Shown here: in pieces, positions 35,412 through 44,431 of the stretch
How the letters are laid out: each line of letters begins with the position of its first letter
How positions within the stretch are numbered: the stretch's first letter is position 1
Assembly (NCBI GenBank): GCA_041917295.1
Contig: JAYRXX010000075.1
Span: 1-64,000, forward strand
Length of the DNA: 64,000 nucleotides
Direction: 5' to 3'
Source of the DNA: JADKHR01 sp041917295
Lineage (GTDB): Bacteria > Elusimicrobiota > Elusimicrobia > FEN-1173
Position numbers and translations under genes: made by a program
The notes under the pieces: model-generated
Seen by the model: the letters and a program-made list of their open reading frames with translations, nothing else
Databases searched by the model: none
Told to the model about the DNA's origin: nothing

Positions 35412-37235
35412 GTGGACAACGATACAGAGGATGTGATCCAAATTTCATCTGTGAAATTCCTGGCGGGGTGCGCCTTGGCCGCCGTTGGGGTCCTTGTGGC
35501 GGGGACCTTGTCGCCGTTGCCATCGTCGTGGCTGGCCGGGGAAGTGCTTCTCACGGTGTTGGCCCTGTTCGTGTTCGGCTCCATCAAATACCGCATCGAC
35601 AAAAATGCCCTCACCTTCGGCGCCGGGCTGGTCATCACCGCCACCTTTTGGCCGATCTGGAAAGCGAAATGGGAAGCCGCAGGCGGAGCCGCCCGGGGAG
35701 CCTGGGCCGATCACGTTTTTCAAACGGCTCAAACGTATTTGCTGTCGTTGCACGGCTGGGACAAACTGGTTCACGCCGACACCATGCTGTTCATTTTGGG
35801 TCTCACATTTTTTGTGGCGGCCATCGCCCAAACCCGTTTGCTGGAAACGGTGAGTTTTCTGGTTTTGGACACCACCAACGGCCGGTTGGTGCCCACGGTG
35901 GCGGCGTTAACGGCCCTCGTTTCCTTGGCGTCGGGCGTGTTGGACGGCGTGTCCATGATCGGGTTGATGATTCGAACACTGGTCATTCTTCTCTTCTTGG
36001 CCCGATCCAAAAACGAGCATGTGATTTACGCGGTCATGGTCTCAACGATTGTAACCACCGTTTGCGGCATGTGGTTGGCGTATGGGGAACCCCCGAATTT
36101 GATCATGAAGTCCAACCTCCATCCCCATTTGGACAACGCGTTCTTTCTTCGTTATTGCGCCCCCGCCGCCTTGGGAAGTTATTTGATCGTGTTCTGGAAC
36201 GTTCGAAAACGCTTGGCGGGAAAAACCGTTGATCTGGCCCGCCTGGACATTTTGGATCGGCACACGGCGGACGTCCGCTATCTGCAAGCGGCCAAACACG
36301 GAAAAATGTGGACCGCCCTGGAATTCGCGGAGGCCCACCGAACCGCGATCGGCGCGAAATACGATGACGTGGCCAAACGAATCCGGCAGGGGGTCCCCTT
36401 GGGGGAGGCGCTTGTCAACGAGCACGTCCCCGTCGACAAACGGGTGCCCCTTCTGGCGGAATATTTAGACGAATCCTTGGCTCAGGACCTGGACAACTAC
36501 TACGTTCACACCTACGGGCGAAATGACCACAAAGCCGACGAATCGGCCAAACGGTTGGGCGACACACTGGACGCCACCCGCCGCCGCCGTCGAACCGCCC
36601 AAACCGTGGGGTTATTGTCCTTTGTTCCGTTTATCGGCCTTCTCATCGCCCACGCGGTGAACCACGACGTTCCTTTGTTCCTCGCGTCGTTCGGCGGTTT
36701 TTTCGTGGCGTTTCTGGGCGTGGTGTCGGCGAAAAAAATCCGGGGATTGGCCCTTCGTGAAGCGGCCCACGAGTTTAAGGAATACCTGTTTCTTCTGCCG
36801 CTCTTTTTATCCATCACCCTTCTTCAAAAAACTGGGTTTTTCGACCAGGTGGCGTCTTTCATTCAGTCGGGCGTGGAAGAACATGGAAAAATTCCGTTGG
36901 CGATGGGACAGTTCTTTTTCGCCACATTTTTGTCGGCGTTATTGGATAATAACGTGGTGGCGGATTTTCTGGGCCGGGCCCTTAAAAATCTGGACGTGCT
37001 GTTGATCCACCTCTTCGCCACCGCCCAAATCGCCGGGTACGCGTTGGGAGGTTGTTGGACTCATATCGGATCCGCCCAGTCGGTGGTGGCCTATTCGTTC
37101 ATTCGTAAAGAAATCGATGGAAAATTCACCCCGTTTCAGTGGATCAAGGCCATGACGCCCGTCATTATTGAGATCGCGATATTCTTAACCCTGGTCATCT
37201 TCGTGGAAGCCAAACTGGCACATTGGCTGCACTGA
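35412..37235 (+). CDS. NhaD-type Na+/H+ antiporter (IT superfamily)
   Basis: Inner-membrane transporter of 607 residues. Residues 10-280 and 395-605 hold two groups of membrane helices with the NhaD/ArsB-like patterns GVLDGVSMIGLMIRTL and DNNVVADFLGRAL near the two re-entrant regions. A soluble insertion of about 120 residues (about 270-390) separates them, which is longer than in typical NhaD. The start is GTG at 35412 with GGAGG six bases upstream; a TTG four codons earlier lies on top of that ribosome site and is rejected. The stop overlaps the next ATG (TGATG), tying it to the FeeM-like gene. Confidence 0.78.
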   Translation: MDNDTEDVIQISSVKFLAGCALAAVGVLVAGTLSPLPSSWLAGEVLLTVLALFVFGSIKYRIDKNALTFGAGLVITATFWPIWKAKWEAAGGAARGAWADHVFQTAQTYLLSLHGWDKLVHADTMLFILGLTFFVAAIAQTRLLETVSFLVLDTTNGRLVPTVAALTALVSLASGVLDGVSMIGLMIRTLVILLFLARSKNEHVIYAVMVSTIVTTVCGMWLAYGEPPNLIMKSNLHPHLDNAFFLRYCAPAALGSYLIVFWNVRKRLAGKTVDLARLDILDRHTADVRYLQAAKHGKMWTALEFAEAHRTAIGAKYDDVAKRIRQGVPLGEALVNEHVPVDKRVPLLAEYLDESLAQDLDNYYVHTYGRNDHKADESAKRLGDTLDATRRRRRTAQTVGLLSFVPFIGLLIAHAVNHDVPLFLASFGGFFVAFLGVVSAKKIRGLALREAAHEFKEYLFLLPLFLSITLLQKTGFFDQVASFIQSGVEEHGKIPLAMGQFFFATFLSALLDNNVVADFLGRALKNLDVLLIHLFATAQIAGYALGGCWTHIGSAQSVVAYSFIRKEIDGKFTPFQWIKAMTPVIIEIAIFLTLVIFVEAKLAHWLH

Positions 37236-37969
37236 TGGAAGAACGATCGAAAGTGGGAGGGGTGGGATTTCGGTTGGGCGGGTTTCAGTTTTCAGCGGCG
37301 GTCACCGACCGAATGATCGACGATGTTTTCCGGCTTCGGTATCAATCTTACGTCCAAGATTATAAAATGGCTCCGGCCGCTGATTTCCCGGACCAAAAAC
37401 ACGCGGACCCCTACGACGCCCACGCCCTTCATGCCCTCGCCCAAGACGCGAAAGGGCAAGCCGTGGGCACCGTGCGAATGGTGCTTAATTCACCCGCGGG
37501 GTTCCAATGTTTGGACGCGGCCGCCCCGGAACACCGCGCCAAACTGGGCGGATCCAAAAAAATCGTTGAAATTTCCCGTCTGGCCTTGGCCCAACCGTTC
37601 GCGGGAGCCTACGGAGATGTCTGGTCGGCCCTCTTGTCGGTTCCCCTTCCGCCGATGCCCGCGCCGGTCGAACCTTACACCCCGCGCGATCGACGGCGGG
37701 GAGCCGTGATTTTATTGGGTCTGTTTCGGATGGTGTATCGACTAAGCCAACGATTGCGCATTACCGGCTGGTGTTTTATGGCCCATCCCTCCGTGGCCGC
37801 TGTTTACACCCGCCACGGAGCCCCCATGCACGCCCTGGGCCCGGTGGTGGCCTCCCTGGGCCAACGGGCCGCCCACCTGGTGCGGTTCCAAGAAATGGAA
37901 CGATACCTATTCGATTTCAACCGCATCCGAGCGGTGGCCATGGATCTCAAGAGCTACAATCAATCTTGA
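37235..37969 (+). CDS. FeeM-like N-acyl amino acid synthase domain protein (1)
   Basis: GNAT-fold acyltransferase of 244 residues related to FeeM, which joins a fatty acyl group from acyl-ACP to an amino acid such as tyrosine. Visible family features are VFRLRYQSYVQDY (31-43), GTVRMVLNS (78-86) and VEISRLALA (111-119), the R-Y-x3-Y, G-T-x-R and E-x-S-R positions shared with the second copy at 48765-50042. Acceptor and donor are unknown. ATG at 37235 overlaps the antiporter stop; the methyltransferase gene follows after 30 bases. Confidence 0.72.
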   Translation: MEERSKVGGVGFRLGGFQFSAAVTDRMIDDVFRLRYQSYVQDYKMAPAADFPDQKHADPYDAHALHALAQDAKGQAVGTVRMVLNSPAGFQCLDAAAPEHRAKLGGSKKIVEISRLALAQPFAGAYGDVWSALLSVPLPPMPAPVEPYTPRDRRRGAVILLGLFRMVYRLSQRLRITGWCFMAHPSVAAVYTRHGAPMHALGPVVASLGQRAAHLVRFQEMERYLFDFNRIRAVAMDLKSYNQS

Positions 37970-37999
37970 CATCGTTGGGTTTTCGAACAAGAATTGGGC

Positions 38000-39028
38000 A
38001 TGCTCTTGTTCTCTCCGGCCCAGATCGTCTTGATCTCCATCGCCCATCTTCTTAAATCCCAAACATTGGGTCGCACCCCGGAACCGTCTTCTCCGTCGCC
38101 CCTTCGCGACGGATCGTCTGTCCTTACGGATGACCAGCGGGCCGTCTCCGACTACGCCCGCGCGATGGAAACAAAAATGGCTCTCTTGTATGCCGCCGTC
38201 TTGGACGTTATCCACCGAACCCGCCCTCCTGGAAACGGGGGACGCGCCCTGGACGTGGCCTGCGGACCGGGCCATTTAGCCATCGATCTGGCCCGCCACA
38301 TGGGCTACGATCAGGTTTTGGGCGTGGACTTATCCGAGCCCATGATCCGTGCCGCTGAAATCAACGCCAAACAGCGAGGAGTCGCTGACCGCGTCCGATT
38401 TCAGATGGATGACGCCACACGGTTATCGTCCCTTCCCGACAACCATTTTGATTTTTCGGCCATCACTTTCGCCGCGCACCATTTTGACAAGATCGATAGC
38501 GTACGCCGAATACTCCTGTCTCTGGAGCGGGTGACCCGGCCGGAGGGGATTGTGTTTTTGTTTGATGTGATTCGATTAAAAACCCGCCGGAACACCGAAC
38601 GTTACATCCGTGTTCTCGGAGATGATTATTCCCAAAGGGGTCTCCGATTCTTTCTTGACGATTTTCGCAATTCCATGTACGCCGCCTTCACCTGCGGGGA
38701 ATTAAAAACCGCCGTTCCCACCGATTCTCGCCGATCGTGGATCCATTGGACACCCCGATTTGTCCCGTCCATGCAGATCCTGATCGGGTTGCCCGTTGGA
38801 CGTAAAAAAGTCTTCCTGCGCCCTTTCTTTAAAAAGAATCCGTTACTGGAAGAATGGACGCCCCACTGGAAAAAAACACTGGGGCCCCGGTGGATCCGCC
38901 AAACTTTATTGGAGGGGGCCCTCAACAAAATGACCCTGGCGACTGGAAAAACAGATCATCTTATAAGCGAGCCCTTACACTCCATCCCGGCAAACCCGAT
39001 TACGACTTCGGAAAGGTTTTTTTTTTGA
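38000..39028 (+). CDS. Class I SAM-dependent methyltransferase
   Basis: 342-residue predicted methyltransferase. An N-terminal hydrophobic helix (about 1-20) is followed by motif I ALDVACGPGHLAIDL (about 82-96), VLGVDLSEPMI, and a post-II stretch with FAAHHFDKID. It resembles the protein at 25186-26250, sharing the DFRNSMYAAFTCGE-like segment, so the two are probably paralogues. Substrate unknown; position between FeeM-like and other modifying enzymes suggests a tailoring step. Its stop overlaps the TTG start of the next gene. Confidence 0.8.
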   Translation: MLLFSPAQIVLISIAHLLKSQTLGRTPEPSSPSPLRDGSSVLTDDQRAVSDYARAMETKMALLYAAVLDVIHRTRPPGNGGRALDVACGPGHLAIDLARHMGYDQVLGVDLSEPMIRAAEINAKQRGVADRVRFQMDDATRLSSLPDNHFDFSAITFAAHHFDKIDSVRRILLSLERVTRPEGIVFLFDVIRLKTRRNTERYIRVLGDDYSQRGLRFFLDDFRNSMYAAFTCGELKTAVPTDSRRSWIHWTPRFVPSMQILIGLPVGRKKVFLRPFFKKNPLLEEWTPHWKKTLGPRWIRQTLLEGALNKMTLATGKTDHLISEPLHSIPANPITTSERFFF

Positions 39029-39978
39029 AAAATTTGATCCTCTGGAAAAAAGACCCTCCCGCCCCTTCAAAACAAGTGGAGGGTCCGTTGATGTGCCGGG
39101 TCTGTGATCACCACGCCCTTGTTCCCCGGCCGGAAGACCTGGGCCACGTGCGGGGAAATACGGCTCGGTTCAAAAATCGCTCTTTCACGCTGTGGCGTTG
39201 CCCGAAGTGTCGGAGCATTGCCAACATCGAACCCGTGGATTATAAAGACATCTATCGAGACTACCCCATGCTCAAACAGCGTTTGGACTTTTTTGCCCGG
39301 GCGACCTTCAAGAACTTATTGCGCCGGTTAACCCAAGCGGGACTTAGGCCGGGCCAATCCGTTTTAGACATCGGATGCGGGGTGGGTGTTTTTGTTGAGT
39401 GGCTGAAAACCCAAGGCTTTAACGACGTCACGGGGTTTGATCCCATGGTAACGCGATTCGCTTCTGATCCCGTCGGCCAACAATTCGATTGTGTTGTGGC
39501 CAACGACGTTTTGGAACACGTGGAAAATCCCCGGGCGTTTCTAAAAGACGCGGCCTCTCGAGTGAAACCGGGCGGACTCCTCTACGTTGGCACAGCGGAC
39601 GCGGGGGGCGTGCGGGACATGAGCAATCTGGCCAAGCACGCGGTCCGGCTTCATCAACCCTTTCATCGAATCATCGTGACCGCCGAAACATTGGACCGTT
39701 TAACAGGCGAGCTGGGTTTTATCCCCATCGGCAAATACAGAAGGTCCTACTTGGACACCCGACGACCCTTTTGCAATTATCGCGGCCTCGATGAGTTGAG
39801 CCGGGCCTTGGGCCACGACATGGACCTATGCTTTGACCCGGCCCACGTCCGCCGGGCCTTCACCAACCCCCGCGTCCTCTTTTTTGGTTTCTTTGGTTAT
39901 TATTTTCCGTCAGCGGATGAACCCGCCGTCATTCTGAGGAAACCCGATCGAACAGAGCGTAGATCGCATGGAACATAA
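39025..39978 (+). CDS. Zinc-ribbon class I methyltransferase
   Basis: About 317 residues. Starts with a four-cysteine zinc-ribbon (CRVCDHH near 24-30 and RCPKCRS near 58-64), then a methyltransferase domain with motif I VLDIGCGVGVFVEWL (about 114-128) and VVANDVLEHVENP. This two-part layout is seen in methyltransferases that act on sugars and natural products; substrate unknown. The start is uncertain: TTG at 39025 overlaps the preceding TGA and has GGAAAGG upstream; ATG at 39091 would begin right at the zinc ribbon. The longer open frame runs into the upstream gene and was not used. Confidence 0.78.
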   Translation: MKNLILWKKDPPAPSKQVEGPLMCRVCDHHALVPRPEDLGHVRGNTARFKNRSFTLWRCPKCRSIANIEPVDYKDIYRDYPMLKQRLDFFARATFKNLLRRLTQAGLRPGQSVLDIGCGVGVFVEWLKTQGFNDVTGFDPMVTRFASDPVGQQFDCVVANDVLEHVENPRAFLKDAASRVKPGGLLYVGTADAGGVRDMSNLAKHAVRLHQPFHRIIVTAETLDRLTGELGFIPIGKYRRSYLDTRRPFCNYRGLDELSRALGHDMDLCFDPAHVRRAFTNPRVLFFGFFGYYFPSADEPAVILRKPDRTERRSHGT

Positions 39979-39999
39979 AAATTAACCCGGGGAAAGCCC

Positions 40000-42942
40000 A
40001 TGGACACCACAGAGAAACATTTCGCCCGGAAGAACGAGTCAGAACAAATTTGGGACTGGATTGTTATCGGGACAGGGATGGGGGGAGCCACCTTTGGACA
40101 TGCGCTCGCCAAGGCCGGACAACGGGTTCTCTTTATTGAAAAGGGCGCGAACCACCGAACTAACCGCCAGAAAAAAACAGGGAATTTTCTTGAATGTTTG
40201 GTGCCGCATCCCGCCGCGCGCAACACCGAGGATTATAAAAACGCGGGGCGGTCCTCCCTAAAAATTTGGGACGCCACTCGAAGGCGCTGGCTAAAACCAA
40301 TTTTAGGTTCCGGAACAGGCGGCTCTTCGGCCCTTTTCGGCATGGTGATGGAACGGTTCTGGAAAGAGGATTTTGAGGCCGGTCGGTGGCATGCGAATTC
40401 CGACTGTTCATTGCCTAGCCGCTGGCCCGTGAGTTTTGAAGAAATGGAGCCCTACTACAAAGAAGCCGAACGGCTGTTTGGGGTTTCCAGCGCCGGCACA
40501 GACCCTCTCCGCAAAGAACAAATTTTTAACCACGTCCCACGACCGTCCTTGAGCGAGGAGGGGAACCAATTAATGTCAACCCTCCAAGCAAAAGGGCTAC
40601 ACCCGTATTCCCTTCCCCTGGCGCGCCAATGGGGGACCTCTTGTCCCTTTTGCCAGAGTTTCTTGTGCGGCCACGACTGCAAAAACGACGCGGCAAAAAT
40701 CTGCTTGGAACCGTCTCTTCAATCCCACGGATCTTCTTTGTTGGCCGAAGCCGAAGTAGTGGAGATTACGGCCGACGCCACCCGGGTCACGGGCGTGAAG
40801 GTGCGAATTGGAAACCAGATCAAACAGATTTTGGCCAACAATGTGGCGTTGGCCGCAGGGGCTCTCATGAGTCCGGCTCTTCTCTTGAAATCACGGTCAA
40901 GCCATCACCCCCAGGGGCTGGCCAACCGGTCGGGCCAGGTGGGACGGAATTTGATGCGCCACTACATTGATTTGTTGGGAATACCTACCACCTCGAACTC
41001 AGTCGATCAGGGAGACCAAAAAGAACTCGCGCTCAATGACTTTTATTTTTTTAACGGAAAAAAATTTGGAACTTTGGCCGATTTCGGAAAAATGCCACCG
41101 CTCCCCGTGGTGATGGAAGACATGAACCATGAGATGTCTTCGAAATCAACTCCTCTAAAAACACTGTGGCGGTTCCTGCGTCCCCTGGCCGGATGGATCT
41201 TGGGACGGTTATTGTCCCGTCACCGGTTCTTGGCGCTCGTCACGGAAGATCTTCCTTTCGAAAACAACAGAGTCGAGATCGGATCGGACGGGGCGGACCT
41301 CACGATTTATTACTCAATCCACCCGCAAGAAAAATTAAGAATTTCCCAGGCTCGTTCTTTGGCCCGGAACCTTCTGAAAATTAACCGGCTGATTGTTCTG
41401 CCCAACGCCGACAACACCAAATTGCTCGCCCATGCGTGCGGAACTTGCCGTATGGGCGATGACCCCACCGCCAGCGTCGTCAATCGTTATAATCGCGCCC
41501 ACGATCTTGAAAACCTCTATATCGTTGACGCGTCATTTTTTCCTTCCAGCGGGGGCGCCAATCCGGCCCTGACGATCGCGGCCAACGCCCTCCGGGTGGC
41601 TCAACATGTCTTGAAGAGTCGGGATGAGGTTCGCGTCCAGCGGGATCCTGTTTCGACACTTGAACCATCAGCCCCTGACACCGGAAAAAAAACAATCCTT
41701 TTCATGCCGGGATCCTTTTCTCTTGCCCACGTGGGCCGGCTGGTCTCTTTGGCGACGGCGCTTCCGGAATCGAAATATTTCGTTGTGTTCGCTTGCGACA
41801 AACACTCTCGACGTTTTATTCCCACGCGATTTTCTTTTCAACCGGCGACGTATCTGAATCCAGACGAGTTTCGCCAGCGCATGGAAAAGGGTCGCCCCTT
41901 GATCGATGCGCCCTTGTTGCGGAAACAAGTTGAAGAAGATCTCCAAATATTACGGAAGACCGGAGCGGACCTTGTCGTGGGGGATTTTCGTCCTTCCCTG
42001 AGCGTGAGCGCGCGCCTGTCAGGAGTTCCCTACCTCAACGTCTTCAACGCTCACTGGAGTCCTTGGGCCCAAGAACCCATCAAAGTGTTCTCACCGCCCG
42101 ATCATTGGTTTCTCAATTTAGTGGGACGTCGACTGGGGCTGAAATTGACAAACACATTGTTCCCGATCATCAAAGTCGCTCACAGTCGCCCTTTTAACCG
42201 CGTCCGAAAGGAGTATGGGTTGCCTTCGTTGGGCAACCGACTTAAAGAGATCTACTCCGACGGAGATTATACCGCCCTGGCGGATCTTTCTGACCTCGTG
42301 CCCACGCCGGGGGCGCCTGAGACCCAGCGTTCGATTGGCCCGGTTATTTGGGAGCCGGAGAGCGCTCTCCCCTCTTGGTGGAATGATCTTCCCAACGACA
42401 AACCATTGATTTACGTAACGTTGGGATCGTCCGGAAAAACGAACTGCCTTCCAAAAATATTGGAATCGCTGGACAGTCTGCCGGTGGTGGTGGCCGTGGC
42501 CACCGCGGGACGGATTTCCGTGACCTCGATCCCCGGAAAGAGATATGTGGCGGACTATTTACCCGGCTCACTTCTGTGCAAACGGGCTTCTGTGGTGGTG
42601 AACAACGGGGGAGCGGGTGGGGTTTACCAGGCACTCGCGGAGGGAGTACCCGTTCTGGGGGTCGCCGCCAACCTGGATCAGTGTTTGGTGATGAAAACAG
42701 TTGTTCGGGCGGGGGCCGGGCGGTTAGTTCTTGCCGATCAAACCGAAACATGTCCTTGGCGGAACCATTTTCTTGACTTGTTGTTTACAAAATCAATAAA
42801 AGCGGCGGCCGTAAAAATTTCTTCGCTCATTAATCAACAATCCGCCCCCCAAAACTTTTACAATCAAGTTCAATCCATTCTGGCTCGATCCAAAACCTCA
42901 CACGCCGACCACGATCATACAGCGACAAAGGAACCGTTATGA
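40000..42942 (+). CDS. GMC oxidoreductase fused to a GT1 glycosyltransferase
   Basis: 980-residue fusion. Residues 1-545 are a GMC-type FAD oxidoreductase: FAD-binding GTGMGG at 24-29, GSGTGGSSALFG near 105-116, a cysteine-rich stretch CPFCQSFLCGHDCK at about 213-226, and a GMC C-terminus with HACGTCRMG (about 477) and NPALTIAANALR (about 522). Residues about 555-965 are a GT1 (UGT/MGT-like) glycosyltransferase: AHVGRLVSLATAL at its start and NNGGAGGVYQALAEGVPVLG near 868, where the family's donor-binding His is Asn. Oxidation followed by, or linked to, sugar transfer on one substrate is the simplest reading. GGGGAAAG precedes the ATG. It ends two bases before the convergent thiolase gene. 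Confidence 0.85.
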   Translation: MDTTEKHFARKNESEQIWDWIVIGTGMGGATFGHALAKAGQRVLFIEKGANHRTNRQKKTGNFLECLVPHPAARNTEDYKNAGRSSLKIWDATRRRWLKPILGSGTGGSSALFGMVMERFWKEDFEAGRWHANSDCSLPSRWPVSFEEMEPYYKEAERLFGVSSAGTDPLRKEQIFNHVPRPSLSEEGNQLMSTLQAKGLHPYSLPLARQWGTSCPFCQSFLCGHDCKNDAAKICLEPSLQSHGSSLLAEAEVVEITADATRVTGVKVRIGNQIKQILANNVALAAGALMSPALLLKSRSSHHPQGLANRSGQVGRNLMRHYIDLLGIPTTSNSVDQGDQKELALNDFYFFNGKKFGTLADFGKMPPLPVVMEDMNHEMSSKSTPLKTLWRFLRPLAGWILGRLLSRHRFLALVTEDLPFENNRVEIGSDGADLTIYYSIHPQEKLRISQARSLARNLLKINRLIVLPNADNTKLLAHACGTCRMGDDPTASVVNRYNRAHDLENLYIVDASFFPSSGGANPALTIAANALRVAQHVLKSRDEVRVQRDPVSTLEPSAPDTGKKTILFMPGSFSLAHVGRLVSLATALPESKYFVVFACDKHSRRFIPTRFSFQPATYLNPDEFRQRMEKGRPLIDAPLLRKQVEEDLQILRKTGADLVVGDFRPSLSVSARLSGVPYLNVFNAHWSPWAQEPIKVFSPPDHWFLNLVGRRLGLKLTNTLFPIIKVAHSRPFNRVRKEYGLPSLGNRLKEIYSDGDYTALADLSDLVPTPGAPETQRSIGPVIWEPESALPSWWNDLPNDKPLIYVTLGSSGKTNCLPKILESLDSLPVVVAVATAGRISVTSIPGKRYVADYLPGSLLCKRASVVVNNGGAGGVYQALAEGVPVLGVAANLDQCLVMKTVVRAGAGRLVLADQTETCPWRNHFLDLLFTKSIKAAAVKISSLINQQSAPQNFYNQVQSILARSKTSHADHDHTATKEPL

Positions 42943-42944
42943 GT

Positions 42945-44318
42945 TCAACTTTTCGTCGACCCTTCCCCGCCCTTTCCGTTGCGCAACACCATCGCGCCGC
43001 CCATACCGCCTGACGCACAAGCCCCTCCCAGGCCCCACGAGGGGCCCGGTCGTTCCCCCATGGCGTAGGCCAAATTGAGCAGAACGCGCACCCCCGTGGC
43101 GGCGATGGGATGCCCCAACGCCAACGTTCCCCCCTTGGGGTTCAAGTTCCCTTTCTCCCAGAGCGTGCGCCAATCGTGGCCGAACGTGGTTTTCGCAAAC
43201 TGAAAGAGGGCCAAAACCCCCGCCGCAAAGGGTTCGTGCAATTCGATCGTGTCGATTTGGTCAAAGGACAGCCCCGCCCGAACCAACGCCTCCTGAGCCG
43301 CCACCGCCGGCGCCAACCCCATCCGGTGAGGGTCCACCCCGCGAAACGCCCAGCTGGCCACCTCCGCGATAACGTCCAGATTGAGCTCCAACGCTTTGCG
43401 CCGGGTGGTAACGATCAGGCCAGCCGCTCCATCGGATCGGCCGCAGGAATTAAGTAACGTCACAGTCCCCCCGCTCCCGGCCGGGGGCGTGGAAGAACCC
43501 AAAAATTTTTCGTGGTCACGATAAAAATTCTCAAACGGATAAAACCCGTTGTCAAACAAGGTGGGGGCTTTTTCCATCAGTTTCGGTTTTTCTAAAACCG
43601 ATCGCCGTTGAGCGGGGGTTTCGTCATCGGTAAGCACCGCCGTTCCCTGGCGCGTCACGGGGACCAAATGGCCCTGATAAAAACCGCTCTCCACGGCCCG
43701 CACCGTGCGGCGAATGCTTTCCAGAGCGTATTCGTCCTGTTCCTTGCGCCCGATGTGAAACAACTGGGCCAACACTTCCGCCGTGGCGCCCATGTTGATG
43801 TGAGCCACGGGATCCGTTAACCCTTCCTCCATCATATCCACCACGGACACCTGAGACGACTGCAAAATTTCCGCCCAGTGGGACTTTACCGTCGCCAAGT
43901 TGCGTAGAAACGCGTTTGACCGAACCCCCCGAATGGCGAACGGGGCCTGGGACATGCTTTCGGTGCCGCCCACCAGATAGAGCTCGCCGTCCCCCACAAC
44001 GATGCGCCCCACCGCCGCACACACCGCTTCCAAACCCGCCACGCAGTTGGCTTGAAGCGTCAGCGCCGGCGTTTCCACAGGAAACCCCATGCGCAAAGCC
44101 GTGACCCGCGCAATATTGAGCGCGTGAGAATCTTCTCCCACCCACCCCACCATCAAGCCGTCCACCTGGCGCGGCGTTAAATGGGCCCGCCGCAAAATTT
44201 CTTGGAACACCACGGCCATCATGTCTTCCGCGGCCATGTCAGCCAACTCTTTACCCAGTGCGCCAAAGGGCGTTCGAACCCCGTGGCACAAGACGATCGT
44301 TTGATTGTTAAATTGCAT
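42945..44318 (-). CDS. Thiolase (acetyl-CoA acyltransferase family)
   Basis: Degradative or biosynthetic thiolase of 457 residues, joining or cleaving acyl-CoA. Catalytic residues are visible: Cys92 in QANCVAGLEAV, His361 in ELHEPFAAG, His403 in GHPIAATG and Cys434 in GACASGGMGG. HEPF in place of NEAF is like FadI-type thiolases. CTTCTC upstream gives a GAGAAGG site before the ATG. Transcribed opposite to the surrounding cluster and divergent from the exporter gene; it might supply acyl groups for the FeeM-like enzymes, which is inference. Confidence 0.9.
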   Translation of the reverse strand: MQFNNQTIVLCHGVRTPFGALGKELADMAAEDMMAVVFQEILRRAHLTPRQVDGLMVGWVGEDSHALNIARVTALRMGFPVETPALTLQANCVAGLEAVCAAVGRIVVGDGELYLVGGTESMSQAPFAIRGVRSNAFLRNLATVKSHWAEILQSSQVSVVDMMEEGLTDPVAHINMGATAEVLAQLFHIGRKEQDEYALESIRRTVRAVESGFYQGHLVPVTRQGTAVLTDDETPAQRRSVLEKPKLMEKAPTLFDNGFYPFENFYRDHEKFLGSSTPPAGSGGTVTLLNSCGRSDGAAGLIVTTRRKALELNLDVIAEVASWAFRGVDPHRMGLAPAVAAQEALVRAGLSFDQIDTIELHEPFAAGVLALFQFAKTTFGHDWRTLWEKGNLNPKGGTLALGHPIAATGVRVLLNLAYAMGERPGPSWGLGGACASGGMGGAMVLRNGKGGEGSTKS

Positions 44319-44396
44319 AACCTTCTCCTTGGTTCCTTATCTGCATGAGCTTAACCCCGGAACGATGCCAAATCAAGTCATTTGTAAAAAGGTCCC

Positions 44397-44425
44397 TTGA
44401 CGGATCGGTCATCACGGCACATAAT
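44397..44425 (+). promoter_or_regulatory. Promoter giving a leaderless exporter transcript
   Basis: TTGACG at 44397-44402 and CATAAT at 44420-44425 with a 17-base spacer. The -10 box ends six bases before the ATG at 44432, and no ribosome binding site lies between. Transcription should begin at or beside the start codon. Confidence 0.6.
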
Positions 44426-44431
44426 TGATCC

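Noticed and set aside
38854..39024. A longer N-terminus for the zinc-ribbon methyltransferase, starting inside the preceding gene
   Set aside because: It would overlap the upstream methyltransferase by 175 bases in another frame; the TTG at 39025 or ATG at 39091 is more reasonable.
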